A stretch of 64,000 nt of DNA from EW11 sp035765635 (GCA_035765635.1 DASTWZ010000006.1:1-64000); one strand, 5' to 3'. Positions 43,280-56,362 are shown, numbered from the stretch's first letter. A program made the numbers and translations. The notes: a model not told the origin generated them from the letters alone.

Positions 43280-44353
43280 GCCGATGCGCGATTGGAATTG
43301 GAGACAGATTTGGCTTCGCCGCTTTCCGGCGCGTACGCGGGATCGTGAAGATGGCACGCGGCAAATCTTCCGGTGCCGTCGACGTCGCGCAGGTCCGGCC
43401 GCACGGTCGGACACGGCGCAAAACACCGCGGGCACCGCGGATGAAAACTGCAGCCTGACGGCAGGCGCGTCGGATCCGCCACTTCACCCGGCACGTCGAA
43501 ATTCATTTTCACGTCCGGATCGGGCCAGGGCACAGCCGCCATCAACGCCCGCGTGTACGGATGCAGCGGATTGGAAAAAATTTGCGATGTGCGGCCCAGT
43601 TCGACCACCCGACCCGCGTACATGACGGCGACGCGATCGCAGAAATGGCGGACAACATCGAGATTGTGCGCGACGAAGAGAAACGTGAGGCGGAATTCCC
43701 GCTGCAGATCCTTGAGGAGGTTCAGCACCTGGGCCTGGACGGAAACGTCGAGAGCCGAAGTGGCCTCGTCCGCGATGACGAGAGAAGGCCGCATGATGAG
43801 GGCGCGAGCGATGCCGATGCGCTGGCGCTGGCCTCCGGAAAATGCGTGCGGATAGCGCGTGCGATGATCCGGTTTCAGTCCGACGCGGCTCAGGATGTCG
43901 ACCACGCGGCCGTCGATCTCGGACCGCCGCGTGAGCCCGTGGACCACGAGTGGTTCGGCCACGATTTGACCGACAGTCATGCGCGGATTCAGCGAGGAAA
44001 AAGGATCCTGGAAGATCATCTGCGCCTGGGGCCGCAGGGCCTTCAGCGATCGTTCGCCGAGCGTCGCGAGGTCCACGATGGAGCCGGCCGCGGTCTGAAA
44101 AAGAATTTGTCCGGAGGTCGGCTGCAGCGCCCGCATGATGCAGCGCGCCACCGTGGTTTTGCCCGAGCCCGATTCGCCGACGAGCCCGAGCGTCTCGCCC
44201 GGTTGAAGATCGAAGGACACGTCCTCGACGGCGCGCACCATGCCGACGGTTTTCGAAAAGAATCCGCGGCTGCGAATTTCGAAATGCTTGGACAAACTCC
44301 GCACCGAGAGCAACGGGCCCGCGGCCGAGCCAGGGTTCGCGCCATTGGATAAT

Positions 44354-44361
<8 letters not shown>
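43276..44361 (-). CDS. Oligopeptide-type ABC transporter ATPase (OppF/DppF-like)
   Basis: A 361-residue ATPase with Walker A GESGSGKTT, Q-loop, signature FSGGQRQRIGIARAL, and Walker B LVIADEATSALD, where Ala replaces the usual Pro of DEPTSALD. It has a C-terminal oligopeptide-transporter extension with spaced cysteines (SGCSFHPRCPRCFAPC) that likely binds an iron-sulfur cluster. It pairs with the ATPase encoded just upstream, which its start overlaps by 8 bases. Despite the peptide-type family, its place between a sugar isomerase and a mannosidase suggests that this transporter imports oligosaccharides. Confidence 0.9.
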
Positions 44362-45394
<1,033 letters not shown>

Positions 45395-45396
45395 GG

Positions 45397-46602
45397 TCAG
45401 CGTCCGGCGTACGGATCGGCGGCGTCGCGCAGGCCGTCTCCGAGAAAGTTGAAGCAAAGCACCGTGAGCACGATGAACACGACGGGGAACAGCAGCCACG
45501 GGTAGTTCGCCACCGTTTGGATGCTCATGCAGTCCTGGAGCATCACGCCCCAGCTGACGATCGGCGCGCGCAAGCCGAGGCCGAGGAACGATAGCGACGT
45601 TTCGCCGAGGATCATGGCCGGCACGCTCATCGTCAGCACCACGATGATGTGACTGGTGAACCCCGGCAGCAGATGGCGAAACAAAATCCGGAAGTGCGAC
45701 GCTCCGAGCAGGCGTGCGGCCACGGCATAGTCTTCCTCGCGCAGGGAAAGAATTTTGCCGCGCACCACGCGCGCCAGGGCGGTCCAGCCGAGCAAACTCA
45801 GGACCACGGTGATCGCGAAATAGGCCGCCAGCGGAGACCAGTCGGAGGGCAGCACCGCGCCGAGGGCGAGCCAGAGGGGAAGCTGTGGAAACGCGTTCAC
45901 GATCTCGATCAGGCGCTGGATGATGTTATCCGTCGTCCCGCCGATATAGCCGGAGACTCCGCCGATCGCGACGCCGAGGAGAAACGTCACGGCAATCGCG
46001 ACGAGGCCGACGGAAAGACTGATGCGCGCGCCATAGATGAGACGGCTGAAAACGTCGTGTCCGAATTTGTCGCTGCCGAGAAAGAAGAACGTCGGCTTCG
46101 TGCCATCCGGCAGCGGGCCCGGATGACGCACGCCGAAGAAATGGCGCTCGGCTGGGATCATGCCCCACAGGCGATACGGTTCACCTTTCACGAAAAATCC
46201 CAGGGAGATCGGCTGCGCCTGGTTTTCCAGGTAGGATTTCTTGAAGGTCAACGGATCGACGTAGCGTGTCATCGCCGGAATATAGAGGCCGTGCTTCAGG
46301 GAAAGGCGCGGCAGTTGAGGAGGACAATAGGCGTGCGGCAGATCGCGCCACTGCGATGGATACGGCGCGAAGAACTCGGCGAACGCCGCCAGAATATAGA
46401 GCACGATCAGCAGATAAAACGACGCCTGGGCGACGCGATGGCGCGCGAAACGGCGGCGAATCAGCGTCCACTGCGACGCGCTTGCGGCGTCGGCGGCTTC
46501 GGGCGCGAAGGGCGGTTCGGTCGATCCGACCACCGGCGCGATCACGGTGGGCACGGGCGAAACGCGAACGACCGGAGGCTGGTTTTCGGGCGATAGCGGC
46601 AT
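45397..46602 (-). CDS. Oligopeptide-type ABC transporter permease (OppC/DppC-like)
   Basis: A 401-residue permease. The N-terminus is soluble for about 50 residues, then one membrane helix (ASFYLLIVLYILAAFAEFFAPY) and a long periplasmic insertion. The BPD_transp_1 domain follows with five helices and the EAA loop (RLLGASHFRILFRHLLPG). This length and insertion fit the larger OppC-like proteins seen for oligosaccharide or peptide ABC systems. The usual partners OppB and OppA are not adjacent: upstream is a sugar isomerase instead. The operon is thus an incomplete transporter unless the other parts lie elsewhere. Confidence 0.88.
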   Translation of the reverse strand: MPLSPENQPPVVRVSPVPTVIAPVVGSTEPPFAPEAADAASASQWTLIRRRFARHRVAQASFYLLIVLYILAAFAEFFAPYPSQWRDLPHAYCPPQLPRLSLKHGLYIPAMTRYVDPLTFKKSYLENQAQPISLGFFVKGEPYRLWGMIPAERHFFGVRHPGPLPDGTKPTFFFLGSDKFGHDVFSRLIYGARISLSVGLVAIAVTFLLGVAIGGVSGYIGGTTDNIIQRLIEIVNAFPQLPLWLALGAVLPSDWSPLAAYFAITVVLSLLGWTALARVVRGKILSLREEDYAVAARLLGASHFRILFRHLLPGFTSHIIVVLTMSVPAMILGETSLSFLGLGLRAPIVSWGVMLQDCMSIQTVANYPWLLFPVVFIVLTVLCFNFLGDGLRDAADPYAGR

Positions 46603-46624
46603 GGTTGACGACCAGCCGAAGCGT

Positions 46625-47362
46625 TCAGGCCTTACCCCAGCGCTTGAGCTGTTCGAAGCATTCTCGGACCGCCTCGATTGGCTTCCGCTCCGAACGCTCC
46701 TGCTCGACGATATACCATTCGACGGCGCCGATCTGCTCGGCAGCGGCGAAGACGTCGGGAAAATTGACCGGCCCGGAGCCGATTTCCTTCTCGTCCTTGA
46801 GATGGATCAACGGGCACCGTTTCCCCTGCTCGCGCAGGAATTTCGCCGGATCGCCCCCGCCTTTGCAGACCCAGTAGACGTCGGGCTGAGCGGCGAGATC
46901 GCGCGGGGCGGCGGCGGAGAGAATCCAGTCCATCACGGTGCGGCCTTCGATGACCTGAAACTCACGCGCATGGTTGTGGAAACTGAACTGAAGACCGAAG
47001 TCGCGCATGCCCGCGCCGATGGCTCCGAGTTTTTCCCCGATTTTCTGGCAAGCCGCGGCCGAGGTGAAGTGTGCCCATGGCCACCAGGAGCAGACGATGT
47101 GCTTGGTGCCGAGCTGCAGCGCGTCGGAGATCGCGGTGTTCAAGTCGGTGTGCAGCATGGCGTAGCTCATGTGCAGGCCGGAGACCTTGAGTCCGGCGTT
47201 GGCGATGGCTGCCTTGAGATCTTCGAGCTTGAACTCGTGGTGAGAGGCGAGCTCGACCCCCGCGTAGCCAATGCGGCCGACTTCGGCCAGCGTGCCGGCA
47301 AAGTCCGCCTTCATTTCGTTTCGAAGAGAATAAGTTTGGAGCGAGATGGGGATTGATTTCAC
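46625..47362 (-). CDS. Sugar phosphate isomerase/epimerase-type TIM barrel protein
   Basis: A 245-residue xylose-isomerase-like TIM barrel. Its opening is PISLQTYSLRNEM, followed by strands GYAGVELAS, GLHMSYAML and FSFHNHAREF, and the metal-site residues in LIHLKDEKEIGSG. Relatives isomerise or epimerise sugars or sugar-derived keto-acids. The start is placed at GTG 47362 because the twenty-two codons before it are arginine-rich and not protein-like. It is first in the operon that continues with the ABC permease after 22 bases. The substrate is unknown. Confidence 0.8.
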   Translation of the reverse strand: MKSIPISLQTYSLRNEMKADFAGTLAEVGRIGYAGVELASHHEFKLEDLKAAIANAGLKVSGLHMSYAMLHTDLNTAISDALQLGTKHIVCSWWPWAHFTSAAACQKIGEKLGAIGAGMRDFGLQFSFHNHAREFQVIEGRTVMDWILSAAAPRDLAAQPDVYWVCKGGGDPAKFLREQGKRCPLIHLKDEKEIGSGPVNFPDVFAAAEQIGAVEWYIVEQERSERKPIEAVRECFEQLKRWGKA

Positions 47363-47764
47363 GGAGAAGAAAAACGGCCGAGGGCAGCGGCGGCGGCGCG
47401 GGTGCTGAGCTTGCGCGTTGCGCGACAAACGAGGCGAAGGGAATGCGCGGGTTGCGGAGTGCGCGGGATAGCGAAAAGCGCGGGATAGCGGAAAGGTACG
47501 GCGGGCTTGGGGAGGACTACGGCACGACTACGGCAGACGAATGGTAAAGACTAAATGGAAAGCGCGGGAGCGACGCGAACGGCAAAGCGTGATAACAGGA
47601 ATGAAAAAAATGATTCGGTGGGCGGGAGTGGAGCGTGGGGGAAGGCGACGCGGGGCGTTGGCGGAGGCGGGGCGGCCGGCGGAGCGCGGGGGGAAGGGGC
47701 GCGGAGGATTAATGGACACGGGGATGACGGAGCGCGGGGCGCTGCGGCGCGGCGGTCAATCAAT
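47363..47764. other. G-rich intergenic tract upstream of the isomerase operon
   Basis: About 400 bases with no supported gene. The plus strand is strongly purine-rich, and from 47637 to 47699 has five G-runs of four or more (47637-47641, 47652-47655, 47669-47672, 47688-47693, 47696-47699), a G-quadruplex-type arrangement. The promoter of the minus-strand isomerase operon is expected near 47400-47560, where the sequence is more mixed. Short repeats GCGCGGGATAGCGAAAAG / GCGCGGGATAGCGGAAAG lie at about 47460-47495. Confidence 0.5.
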
Positions 47765-47935
47765 GCCGGCGAGGACGCCAGCGCTCCCAGAGGCCGACAT
47801 CGGCGAGACGCCGACGCTCGGCCGGCCGAGTGCGCCTTTCCAAGGCGCAGAGGCTCTGGGAGCGCTGGCGTCCACGCCGGCATTTTCCTTCTATAGTCCG
47901 CGCCCCAGGCGCGGACGGACTCGATCGCGGCAGAC
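47765..47935. repeat. Repeat family D, copy 2 (nested inverted repeat)
   Basis: A 26-bp arm GCCGGCGAGGACGCCAGCGC... (47765-47790) pairs with 47856-47881 at 25 of 26 positions. Between are modules with GCCGACGCTCGGCC and GCGCCTT/AAGGCGC. After the arm comes the 9-bp hairpin GTCCGCGCC / GGCGCGGAC (47896-47916). The same modules occur at 7791-7998 in a different order. It lies after the kinase gene's 3' end, with no gene. Confidence 0.85.
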
Positions 47936-47993
47936 GCCGATGCTCCCTGCGTGCCGCACGCCAAGGCGTCGCGACCGCGGCCTGCACGCAAAC

Positions 47994-49067
47994 TCACGTC
48001 CCCACCGCGGGCAGCTCGAACCAGAAAATGCTTCCTCCCGTCGCAGGGAACTCCGCTCCGACACTTCCGCCGAGAGAGGAGATCAACTCCTTCACGATCG
48101 AAAGCCCGAGACCGTGCGTTTCCTCTCCGCCCGTCGGACGATTCGAAAGGCGCGCGTATTCCGTGAACAGTCCAGCGCGCTCGCTTTCGCGCACGCCAGG
48201 ACCGCTGTCCACGACTTCGGCGCGTAGTTGGCATTCGGATACACGGGTGCGCACCGAGACGCGCCCGCCGGGCGGCGTGAATTTCAGGCTGTTGGTCACG
48301 TAGTTCGTCAACGCCTGATACACGTGCGAAACTTCCCCGTTGGCCGGAGGCAGCTCCTCGATCGAGTCGTAGGTCAACTCGATCTCCTTCCGCATCGCCG
48401 CGCTCAGGTTCTGGCTGACGACCGCGCGCGCCAGCGCCGCCAGATCGATGCTCTGCCGCTGCGGCTGCGCTCCCGGCGGCTTCAATTGGAGAAAGGTGTC
48501 GATGATGCCGCGCATCTGCTTGGCCGAATCGTGAATATCCTGGAGATACCCAGTCACCTCGGGCGAGGCCTTGCTTTGGCGTTTGGCCATTTCGCCGGTC
48601 ATCAAAATCAAACAGATCGGATTGCGCAGATCGTGCGCGGCGATGCGCATGAAACGCTCTTTCAACTCCAACTCCTTCTTCAACTCCGCGCGCAGCCGGC
48701 GCAGAGTCAGATGCGTGGACACACGCGCCAGCGCTTCTTCGTGTTGAATCGGCTTTGTGATGTAATCCACCGCGCCGACCGAAAAGCCTTTCACTTTTTC
48801 CGCCGTGTCCGTGAGCGCGGTCATGAAAATCACCGGAATCTCTTTCGACGCCGGACGCTCGCGCAGCCGCCGGCAGGTCTCGAAGCCGTCGATTCCCGGC
48901 ATCATCACATCGAGCAAGATGAGGTCCGGCGCCGTACGCCCGACTTGGGCCAGCGCTTCTTCGCCATCCTCGGCCACCATCAAACGGTAGCCGGCGTCCC
49001 CCAAACATTGGAGCAGCACGCTGACATTGGCGGGAGTGTCGTCGACGATGAGAATGGTGTCGGGCAT
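47994..49067 (-). CDS. Receiver-histidine kinase (REC-HisKA-HATPase)
   Basis: A 357-residue soluble signalling protein. The N-terminal receiver has Asp53 in LLDVMMPG, acidic pocket VDD and the Lys of YITKP. The kinase part has phospho-acceptor His145 in FMRIAAHDLRNPI and an ATPase domain with N-box NYVTNSLKF, DSGPGV and HGLGLSIV. A receiver ahead of a kinase suggests that it takes phosphate from, or is tuned by, the hybrid kinase encoded just upstream (36-base gap). No membrane segment or DNA-binding output is present. Confidence 0.92.
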   Translation of the reverse strand: MPDTILIVDDTPANVSVLLQCLGDAGYRLMVAEDGEEALAQVGRTAPDLILLDVMMPGIDGFETCRRLRERPASKEIPVIFMTALTDTAEKVKGFSVGAVDYITKPIQHEEALARVSTHLTLRRLRAELKKELELKERFMRIAAHDLRNPICLILMTGEMAKRQSKASPEVTGYLQDIHDSAKQMRGIIDTFLQLKPPGAQPQRQSIDLAALARAVVSQNLSAAMRKEIELTYDSIEELPPANGEVSHVYQALTNYVTNSLKFTPPGGRVSVRTRVSECQLRAEVVDSGPGVRESERAGLFTEYARLSNRPTGGEETHGLGLSIVKELISSLGGSVGAEFPATGGSIFWFELPAVGT

Positions 49068-49103
49068 GGAAAAATTTGAGAAAAACGCACGTCGCGGCGC
49101 GGC

Positions 49104-51902
<2,799 letters not shown>

Positions 51903-51985
51903 TGTCGGCGGAATCAAAAGCAGCTCGGTGAGGCATTCAAGCCGAGGGGCTCGTCGGGCGAGCGCTCGGCACCTGAGGAATTTTG

Positions 51986-52098
51986 CCCACGAATCACACG
52001 AAACTCACGAAATGGGATGTGGAATTTCCTACGAAACACACCGACCGGACGGGATGGGAAAGAAGATTTCGGAGACCATTCTTTGTGAATCGTGTGGG
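51986..52098. repeat. Repeat family A, worn copy
   Basis: The left outer arm CCCACGAATCACACGAAACT is intact. The inner arms are lost, and the right arm is eroded to TTGTGAATCGTGTGGG. It lies between the globin stop and the hybrid-kinase start. Confidence 0.75.
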
Positions 52099-52101
52099 CG
52101 G

Positions 52102-52545
52102 TCAGCACGCGAGGGCAGTGCTGGATTCGAGGTCGCCGACGGCCTGCTTCGTCTCGATCGAGAGCGCGCGGAAGATTGCCATCCATGCGCCGTAGGTTTC
52201 GGGAGTGAATTCCGCGCCGAGAATTTCTTCGAGCATCCAGAAAAAGGCTGCGCCGACCGTGTGGTGATGTTCGTCGCGCAAGCTCAGGTGCGGGTGCGTG
52301 GTCGCGATTTCGCGAATGTAGTCACGCACCAGGTCGAAGCATTCCAGCCGATGCACGACCGTGCCGAGCAGTTTCACGAAAAAGCGTTTTTGCTGCTGCA
52401 TGTCGCCATCCGCCGTCCGTCTCAGCACCGGGTCGAATTCGAAGAGGCGGGTGAAGAAGAGGGCAGCCGCCTCGTCCGCGTGGCGATGGATTTTGCGAAA
52501 CGAGGATTCGACGAGGGCGATTTGAAATGGATTGAGAGGGTTCAC
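52102..52545 (-). CDS. Single-domain bacterial globin
   Basis: A 147-residue haem globin resembling the globin domain of flavohaemoglobins and Vitreoscilla-type haemoglobin (VESSFRKIHRHADEAAALFF, LFEFDPVLR, then HPHLSLRDEHHHTVG). By eye, the proximal haem ligand is His84, and position B10, usually Tyr in the flavohaemoglobin line, appears to be Phe (in ALFFTRLF). That would change oxygen or nitric oxide chemistry. There is no reductase domain. The start codon is GTG. It lies upstream of the two sensor kinases and may supply or sense a gas signal for them, but shared transcription across the repeat is not proven. Confidence 0.85.
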   Translation of the reverse strand: MNPLNPFQIALVESSFRKIHRHADEAAALFFTRLFEFDPVLRRTADGDMQQQKRFFVKLLGTVVHRLECFDLVRDYIREIATTHPHLSLRDEHHHTVGAAFFWMLEEILGAEFTPETYGAWMAIFRALSIETKQAVGDLESSTALAC

Positions 52546-52626
52546 GGCGAAGGCGTTCTAATTTCTATTCCCAATTTGCCCGAAAACGTTGCTCCCCGCC
52601 ATGGGCCGGACGGCTAAGATCGTTTG

Positions 52627-52802
52627 CCCACGAATCACACTAAGGACACGAAATCATAATACCTTTTTCCCACGGAATTCACGGAAATCACGGAAAAGCT
52701 CGAACAACTGAATATCCGATTCTGAATTCTATTCCGTGCTTTCCGTGCCTTCCGTGGGAAAAAATGGATCGGTCACTTCGTGTCGTTCGTGTGATTCGTG
52801 GG
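52627..52802. repeat. Repeat family A, complete copy in a divergent promoter region
   Basis: Outer arms CCCACGAATCACACTAAGG and CGTTCGTGTGATTCGTGGG, with inner CCCACGGAATTCACGGAAA and TTCCGTGCCTTCCGTGGG, enclose the core TCTGAATTCTATTCCGTG. It occupies most of the 325-base gap between the divergent globin and response-regulator genes. Extra GTTCGTGGGG pieces follow to 52830. Confidence 0.9.
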
Positions 52803-52870
52803 CAAATATCCGTTCGTTGGGTTCGTGGGGAAATTGACGCAAGCGGCCGGATTACCAAACTCCTGCGCGC

Positions 52871-53491
52871 GTGACCCGAATACTCCTGATCGATGATGAC
52901 GCCAAGTTGCGGCGCACCTGTGCGAATTTGCTGCGCTCGGAAGGCTACGAAATCTTCGAAGCCCCCGACGGGAAAACCGGTGTCGGGACGGCTCTGAAGG
53001 AGCGCCCCGACGTGATTGTGTGCGACGTCAACATGCCCGGCATGAATGGGCATGCGGTCATCACCGCGTTGCGCGCCGAAGAGGCGATGCTACGCACGCC
53101 ATTTATTTTTCTGACCGGTGAGAGCGAGATGTCCGACTTGCGCGAGGGCATGAACCTCGGCGCGGACGACTATCTCGTGAAGCCGATCGATCCGGACCAA
53201 CTCCTCACGGCGATCCGCGTTCGCCTGAAACGCGCCGAGAGCAACGCGTCGATCCCGCAAATGGCGCCTGCTTCGCCGGATCAGTTGATCTGCCTCGGAC
53301 TCACGCCGCGCGAGGCCGAGGTGCTTTTCTGGGTGGCTCAGGGAAAAACGAATCCGGAGATCGCCGTAATCACGGGCGTCCAACTGACCACGGTGAAGAA
53401 ACATCTCGAAAGCATCTTTCAGAAGACAGGCGTGGAAAACCGCACGACGGCCGCGGCCCTCGCGTTGGAAAAGCTCGGGCCGTTCGAGTAA
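52871..53491 (+). CDS. LuxR/NarL-type response regulator
   Basis: A 206-residue two-domain regulator. The receiver has an acidic pocket DDD (8-10), phospho-acceptor Asp52 in VCDVNMPG, Thr in FLTGES and Lys in YLVKP. The C-terminal LuxR-type helix-turn-helix (about 140-200) reads LGLTPREAEVLFWVAQGKTN followed by TTVKKHLESIFQKTG. It binds DNA when phosphorylated, probably by one of the two kinases encoded on the opposite strand just upstream. The start is GTG at 52871 with no clear ribosome-binding site. A hairpin GCGGGC / GCCCGC at 53500-53523 follows its stop and is shared with the convergent GH27 gene. Confidence 0.93.
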   Translation: MTRILLIDDDAKLRRTCANLLRSEGYEIFEAPDGKTGVGTALKERPDVIVCDVNMPGMNGHAVITALRAEEAMLRTPFIFLTGESEMSDLREGMNLGADDYLVKPIDPDQLLTAIRVRLKRAESNASIPQMAPASPDQLICLGLTPREAEVLFWVAQGKTNPEIAVITGVQLTTVKKHLESIFQKTGVENRTTAAALALEKLGPFE

Positions 53492-53499
53492 GGCGAGAG

Positions 53500-53523
53500 G
53501 CGGGCGCAACTCGCCGAGCCCGC
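53500..53523. terminator. Weak hairpin between convergent genes
   Basis: GCGGGC and GCCCGC form a 6-bp stem with a 12-base loop in the 32-base gap between the convergent response-regulator and GH27 genes. Only a mild T-rich stretch (TTACTTCTTCG) follows on the plus strand, so terminator function is tentative. Confidence 0.35.
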
Positions 53524-55260
53524 TTACTTCTTCGTCACTTTATAGATCTTCGCCCCGTGCCATTCGATGTCCGGGGCGAATTCGTTTTCGAACGTCCCGA
53601 GGTCTTGTTTCTCCCAGAGATCGCGGATCGCGACTTTTTCGCCGAGGCCGAGGTCGGCAATTTTCACCGGCACCTTTTGGGTTTGCTGCTTTAAATCGTC
53701 CGCGGTGAACGCGTACGCGGAAAACGTCATCGTCTCGCCGCGCTTTCGATTGCGGGCCGCGTCGTCGAGATGCGCGACACCGCGCAGAGCCACCGCGCCC
53801 TCGGGCACGCGCAGGCCGCTGACTTTTTCTCCGTGGCTGCCGTAGTCGTGCTCCGCTTTTTTCTCGGCGCCATCGCTCATCACCCAGCGCACGTCGCGCC
53901 AGATCGACGGCCACCAGAAACGATCGGAGTCACCCGGATCGGCCACCAGCACGAGCGTGTGTAGGCCTTTTGTGGATACTTCGAACTTCGTTTGCTGGCC
54001 TGCTGTTTTCGCGGAAATCGGTTCGCTGCGCCACACGCGTTTCGCGTCGGTCAAAATCCAGGGATCGCGCGTGTTGAAGAGCGCGAGATAGCGGGCTTCT
54101 TCTCCGGGCACGTCGGCGATCCAGCCGATGCGGCCATCGCTCTCGCGGAAAATTTGATGGTTGTTTTCGCTGTGCTGATTCACCGCGAGGACTTCGTCGT
54201 TCGTCAGCAAGGCGAGGGTCGGCGCGTCCAGTTTCGTGAGATCGGCGCCGAGCATCAGCGGCGAGCGCGCGATGCACCAGAGCGTCATCAATGTCTTCTG
54301 CTCCGCCGGCGTGAACCAGGTTTTCCGGCCCAGCTCGATCGTGCCGAAGGGAATCATATCCGCATCCGGCCATGCTCCGGGGCGGCGCCACGGCGTCCAG
54401 TCATGCAGGCGTTTGAACTGCGATTCGAGCAGCGACCAATGGTCCCAAAAGTCGTCGGAGATGCGCCACATGTTCGCGTGCTCGACGACGTGGGCCGCCG
54501 CCTTGATATCGGTTTCGCCCGGCGAGATGCTCAACACCATCGGCCGGCCCGTGTGGTCGATGGCGCGGCGAATCGCCTCGATCTCGGGCTCGTTGCGAAT
54601 GTAAGGGCGCGCCAGATCGTCGACCTTGATGAAGTCCACGCCCCACGCGGCGATCTGCTCGAAGACCGAGTCGTAGTATTCCTGCGCGCCGGGTTTTTTC
54701 ATATCGACGCCGTACATGTCCGGATTCCATTCGCAGACATTCACTTTGTCCGCGATGTCGGCGGCGTGATGAGACGTGCCCTTGATCGGCGTGTTTTGCG
54801 CGACGGCTTGGCGCGGGATGCCGCGCATGAGATGGATGCCGAATTTCAGGCCCTTGCCGTGCACATAGTCGGCGAGCGGTTTGAAACCGGCGCCGTTTTT
54901 CGCACTCGGGAATTTATTGAGCGCGGGCAGGAGCCGGCCGAATTCATCGAGGGTCAACTTGGCGTCTTTTCGATAGTCGAAACCTGTGGCGCCGCCCTCG
55001 TACCATTGGATATCGACGACGAGATATTCCCAGCCATGCGGCTTCAATTTCTCGGCGAGAATGTCGGCGTGTTCGCGCGCTTTGGCGTCGGTCAGCGTGG
55101 TCGCGAATGCGTCCCAGCTATTCCAGCCCATTGGCGGCGTTTTCGCCCAATCGTGAAAGTCTGCGCTGCGCAGCGATGTTGCGGGCAAAAACATCGCCGC
55201 GGCGGAGAAGGCGAGGGCGGGGACGTTGAGAAGCGCGGGGAATTTTTTTGAGGAGAACAT
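53524..55260 (-). CDS. GH27 alpha-galactosidase, exported
   Basis: A 578-residue enzyme with a signal peptide (ALLNVPALAFSAAAMFLPA). The catalytic TIM barrel begins KTPPMGWNSWDAF. The nucleophile is Asp214 in DFIKVDDLARP, and the acid/base is one of the Asp pair in WRISDDFWDHW (about 269-270). C-terminal domains are beta-rich and include a carbohydrate-binding-like stretch (RFWWPSIWRDVRWVMSDG) that lies inside the usual C-terminal sheet. It removes alpha-linked galactose from galactomannan or oligosaccharides. It is transcribed alone and divergent from the DUF72 gene. Confidence 0.92.
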   Translation of the reverse strand: MFSSKKFPALLNVPALAFSAAAMFLPATSLRSADFHDWAKTPPMGWNSWDAFATTLTDAKAREHADILAEKLKPHGWEYLVVDIQWYEGGATGFDYRKDAKLTLDEFGRLLPALNKFPSAKNGAGFKPLADYVHGKGLKFGIHLMRGIPRQAVAQNTPIKGTSHHAADIADKVNVCEWNPDMYGVDMKKPGAQEYYDSVFEQIAAWGVDFIKVDDLARPYIRNEPEIEAIRRAIDHTGRPMVLSISPGETDIKAAAHVVEHANMWRISDDFWDHWSLLESQFKRLHDWTPWRRPGAWPDADMIPFGTIELGRKTWFTPAEQKTLMTLWCIARSPLMLGADLTKLDAPTLALLTNDEVLAVNQHSENNHQIFRESDGRIGWIADVPGEEARYLALFNTRDPWILTDAKRVWRSEPISAKTAGQQTKFEVSTKGLHTLVLVADPGDSDRFWWPSIWRDVRWVMSDGAEKKAEHDYGSHGEKVSGLRVPEGAVALRGVAHLDDAARNRKRGETMTFSAYAFTADDLKQQTQKVPVKIADLGLGEKVAIRDLWEKQDLGTFENEFAPDIEWHGAKIYKVTKK

Positions 55261-55388
55261 GACGAGACGAATTCGAGGTATCGTGTGCGGTCGAGCGGGA
55301 CGAGCAGACGGATTTTCGGCAAGACGAAATCGCGATCAACTGGAACGCGGCTTTGATTTATGCGCGCGCATCGTCATTGGAATACACC

Positions 55389-56189
55389 ATGCCTATTCGA
55401 ATCGGCTGTGGAAGTTGGGCGGACCAAGAATACGTCGGGATTTTGTACAAGCCCGGTTTGCCGGCGAAGAAACGACTTTCCGGCTACGCCGAGCATTTCA
55501 ATCACATCGAGGTGAACTCGAGTTTCTACGCCACGCCCAAGGCGGCCACGACGCGTAGTTGGATCGCGGATACGCCGGACGACTTCACCTTCACCGTGAA
55601 ACTCCATCGCGCGTTTTCGCTGAGTCCGGGCAAGACGGCGGAAAAGGGAGAGTTGATCGATGCTTTGCTCGAAGGCGCGGCCCCACTGATCGAGGCGCGG
55701 CGGCTCAGCGCTTTTTTCCTGGTGCTTCCTCCGAGTTTCGCGCCGGAGAAGAAACGGTTGGAGGAACTCGATGTAGTGGCGGAAAAACTACGCGGCTACC
55801 GCCTGGCGGTGGAATTGCGCCACAAAGATTGGGTGAGCGGGGCGCAGCGGGAGAAGACGCTCGGATATTTTCGCGAACGCGGGCTGGTTTGGATCGCGGT
55901 GGACATGCCGAAGATCGCCGATTCGACGATCATGCCGGCCGTCGACGAAGTGACGAACGACTCGCTGGCGTACCTGCGGTTGCATGGGCGAAATCCAAAA
56001 TATCTCGAAGCCGGATCGGCGGAGGAAGGACATCGCTACGATTATCCGGCGGCTGAGTTGAAGCAGATCGCCGAGCGCGTGAAAGGCCTGGCGGAAAAAG
56101 CGAAGGACGTGCACGTGATCGCGAACAATCACTCGCACGACTACGCGCCGAAGGCGGCGCTGGCGCTGAAAGGGTTGCTGGGCGTTTGA
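55389..56189 (+). CDS. DUF72 family protein
   Basis: A 266-residue TIM-barrel protein of the DUF72/YecE family: PIRIGCGSW at the N-terminus, HFNHIEVNSSFYATPKAAT, FTVKLHRAFS, RLAVELRHKDW, YLRLHGRN and the C-terminal VHVIANNHSHDYAPKAA. The function of this widespread family is not established. Start MPIRIGCGSW is chosen because the preceding twelve codons are not conserved. It shares a 128-base divergent region with the GH27 gene. A family A repeat arm follows its stop. Confidence 0.88.
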   Translation: MPIRIGCGSWADQEYVGILYKPGLPAKKRLSGYAEHFNHIEVNSSFYATPKAATTRSWIADTPDDFTFTVKLHRAFSLSPGKTAEKGELIDALLEGAAPLIEARRLSAFFLVLPPSFAPEKKRLEELDVVAEKLRGYRLAVELRHKDWVSGAQREKTLGYFRERGLVWIAVDMPKIADSTIMPAVDEVTNDSLAYLRLHGRNPKYLEAGSAEEGHRYDYPAAELKQIAERVKGLAEKAKDVHVIANNHSHDYAPKAALALKGLLGV

Positions 56190-56202
56190 TCGGGAGGGGT
56201 AG

Positions 56203-56313
56203 CCCACGAATCACACGAAGTGCACGAAAAGCAAAAGGGGATGTCTTCTGTTTCCCACGGAGTGATCGGAAGAGCGGAACATGCAGAAGAGTAGGGAATT
56301 GTAATTCGTGAGG
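56203..56313. repeat. Repeat family A, left half with worn remainder
   Basis: The left outer arm CCCACGAATCACACGAAG and CCCACGGAGTGATCGGAAG are visible. The right side is reduced to AATTCGTGAGG near 56304. It lies upstream of the sigma gene and probably overlaps its promoter region. Confidence 0.7.
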
Positions 56314-56362
56314 TGAAACTTTCTAAGGAATCCGCGGCGGCCGTGTCTTTCTTCATGGAGCC

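Noticed and set aside
47763..48227. Open frame reading MPARTPALPEADIGETPTLG as a possible protein
   Set aside because: The same peptide pattern appears at 7923-8090, and both are translations of the family D inverted repeat, not a conserved gene.
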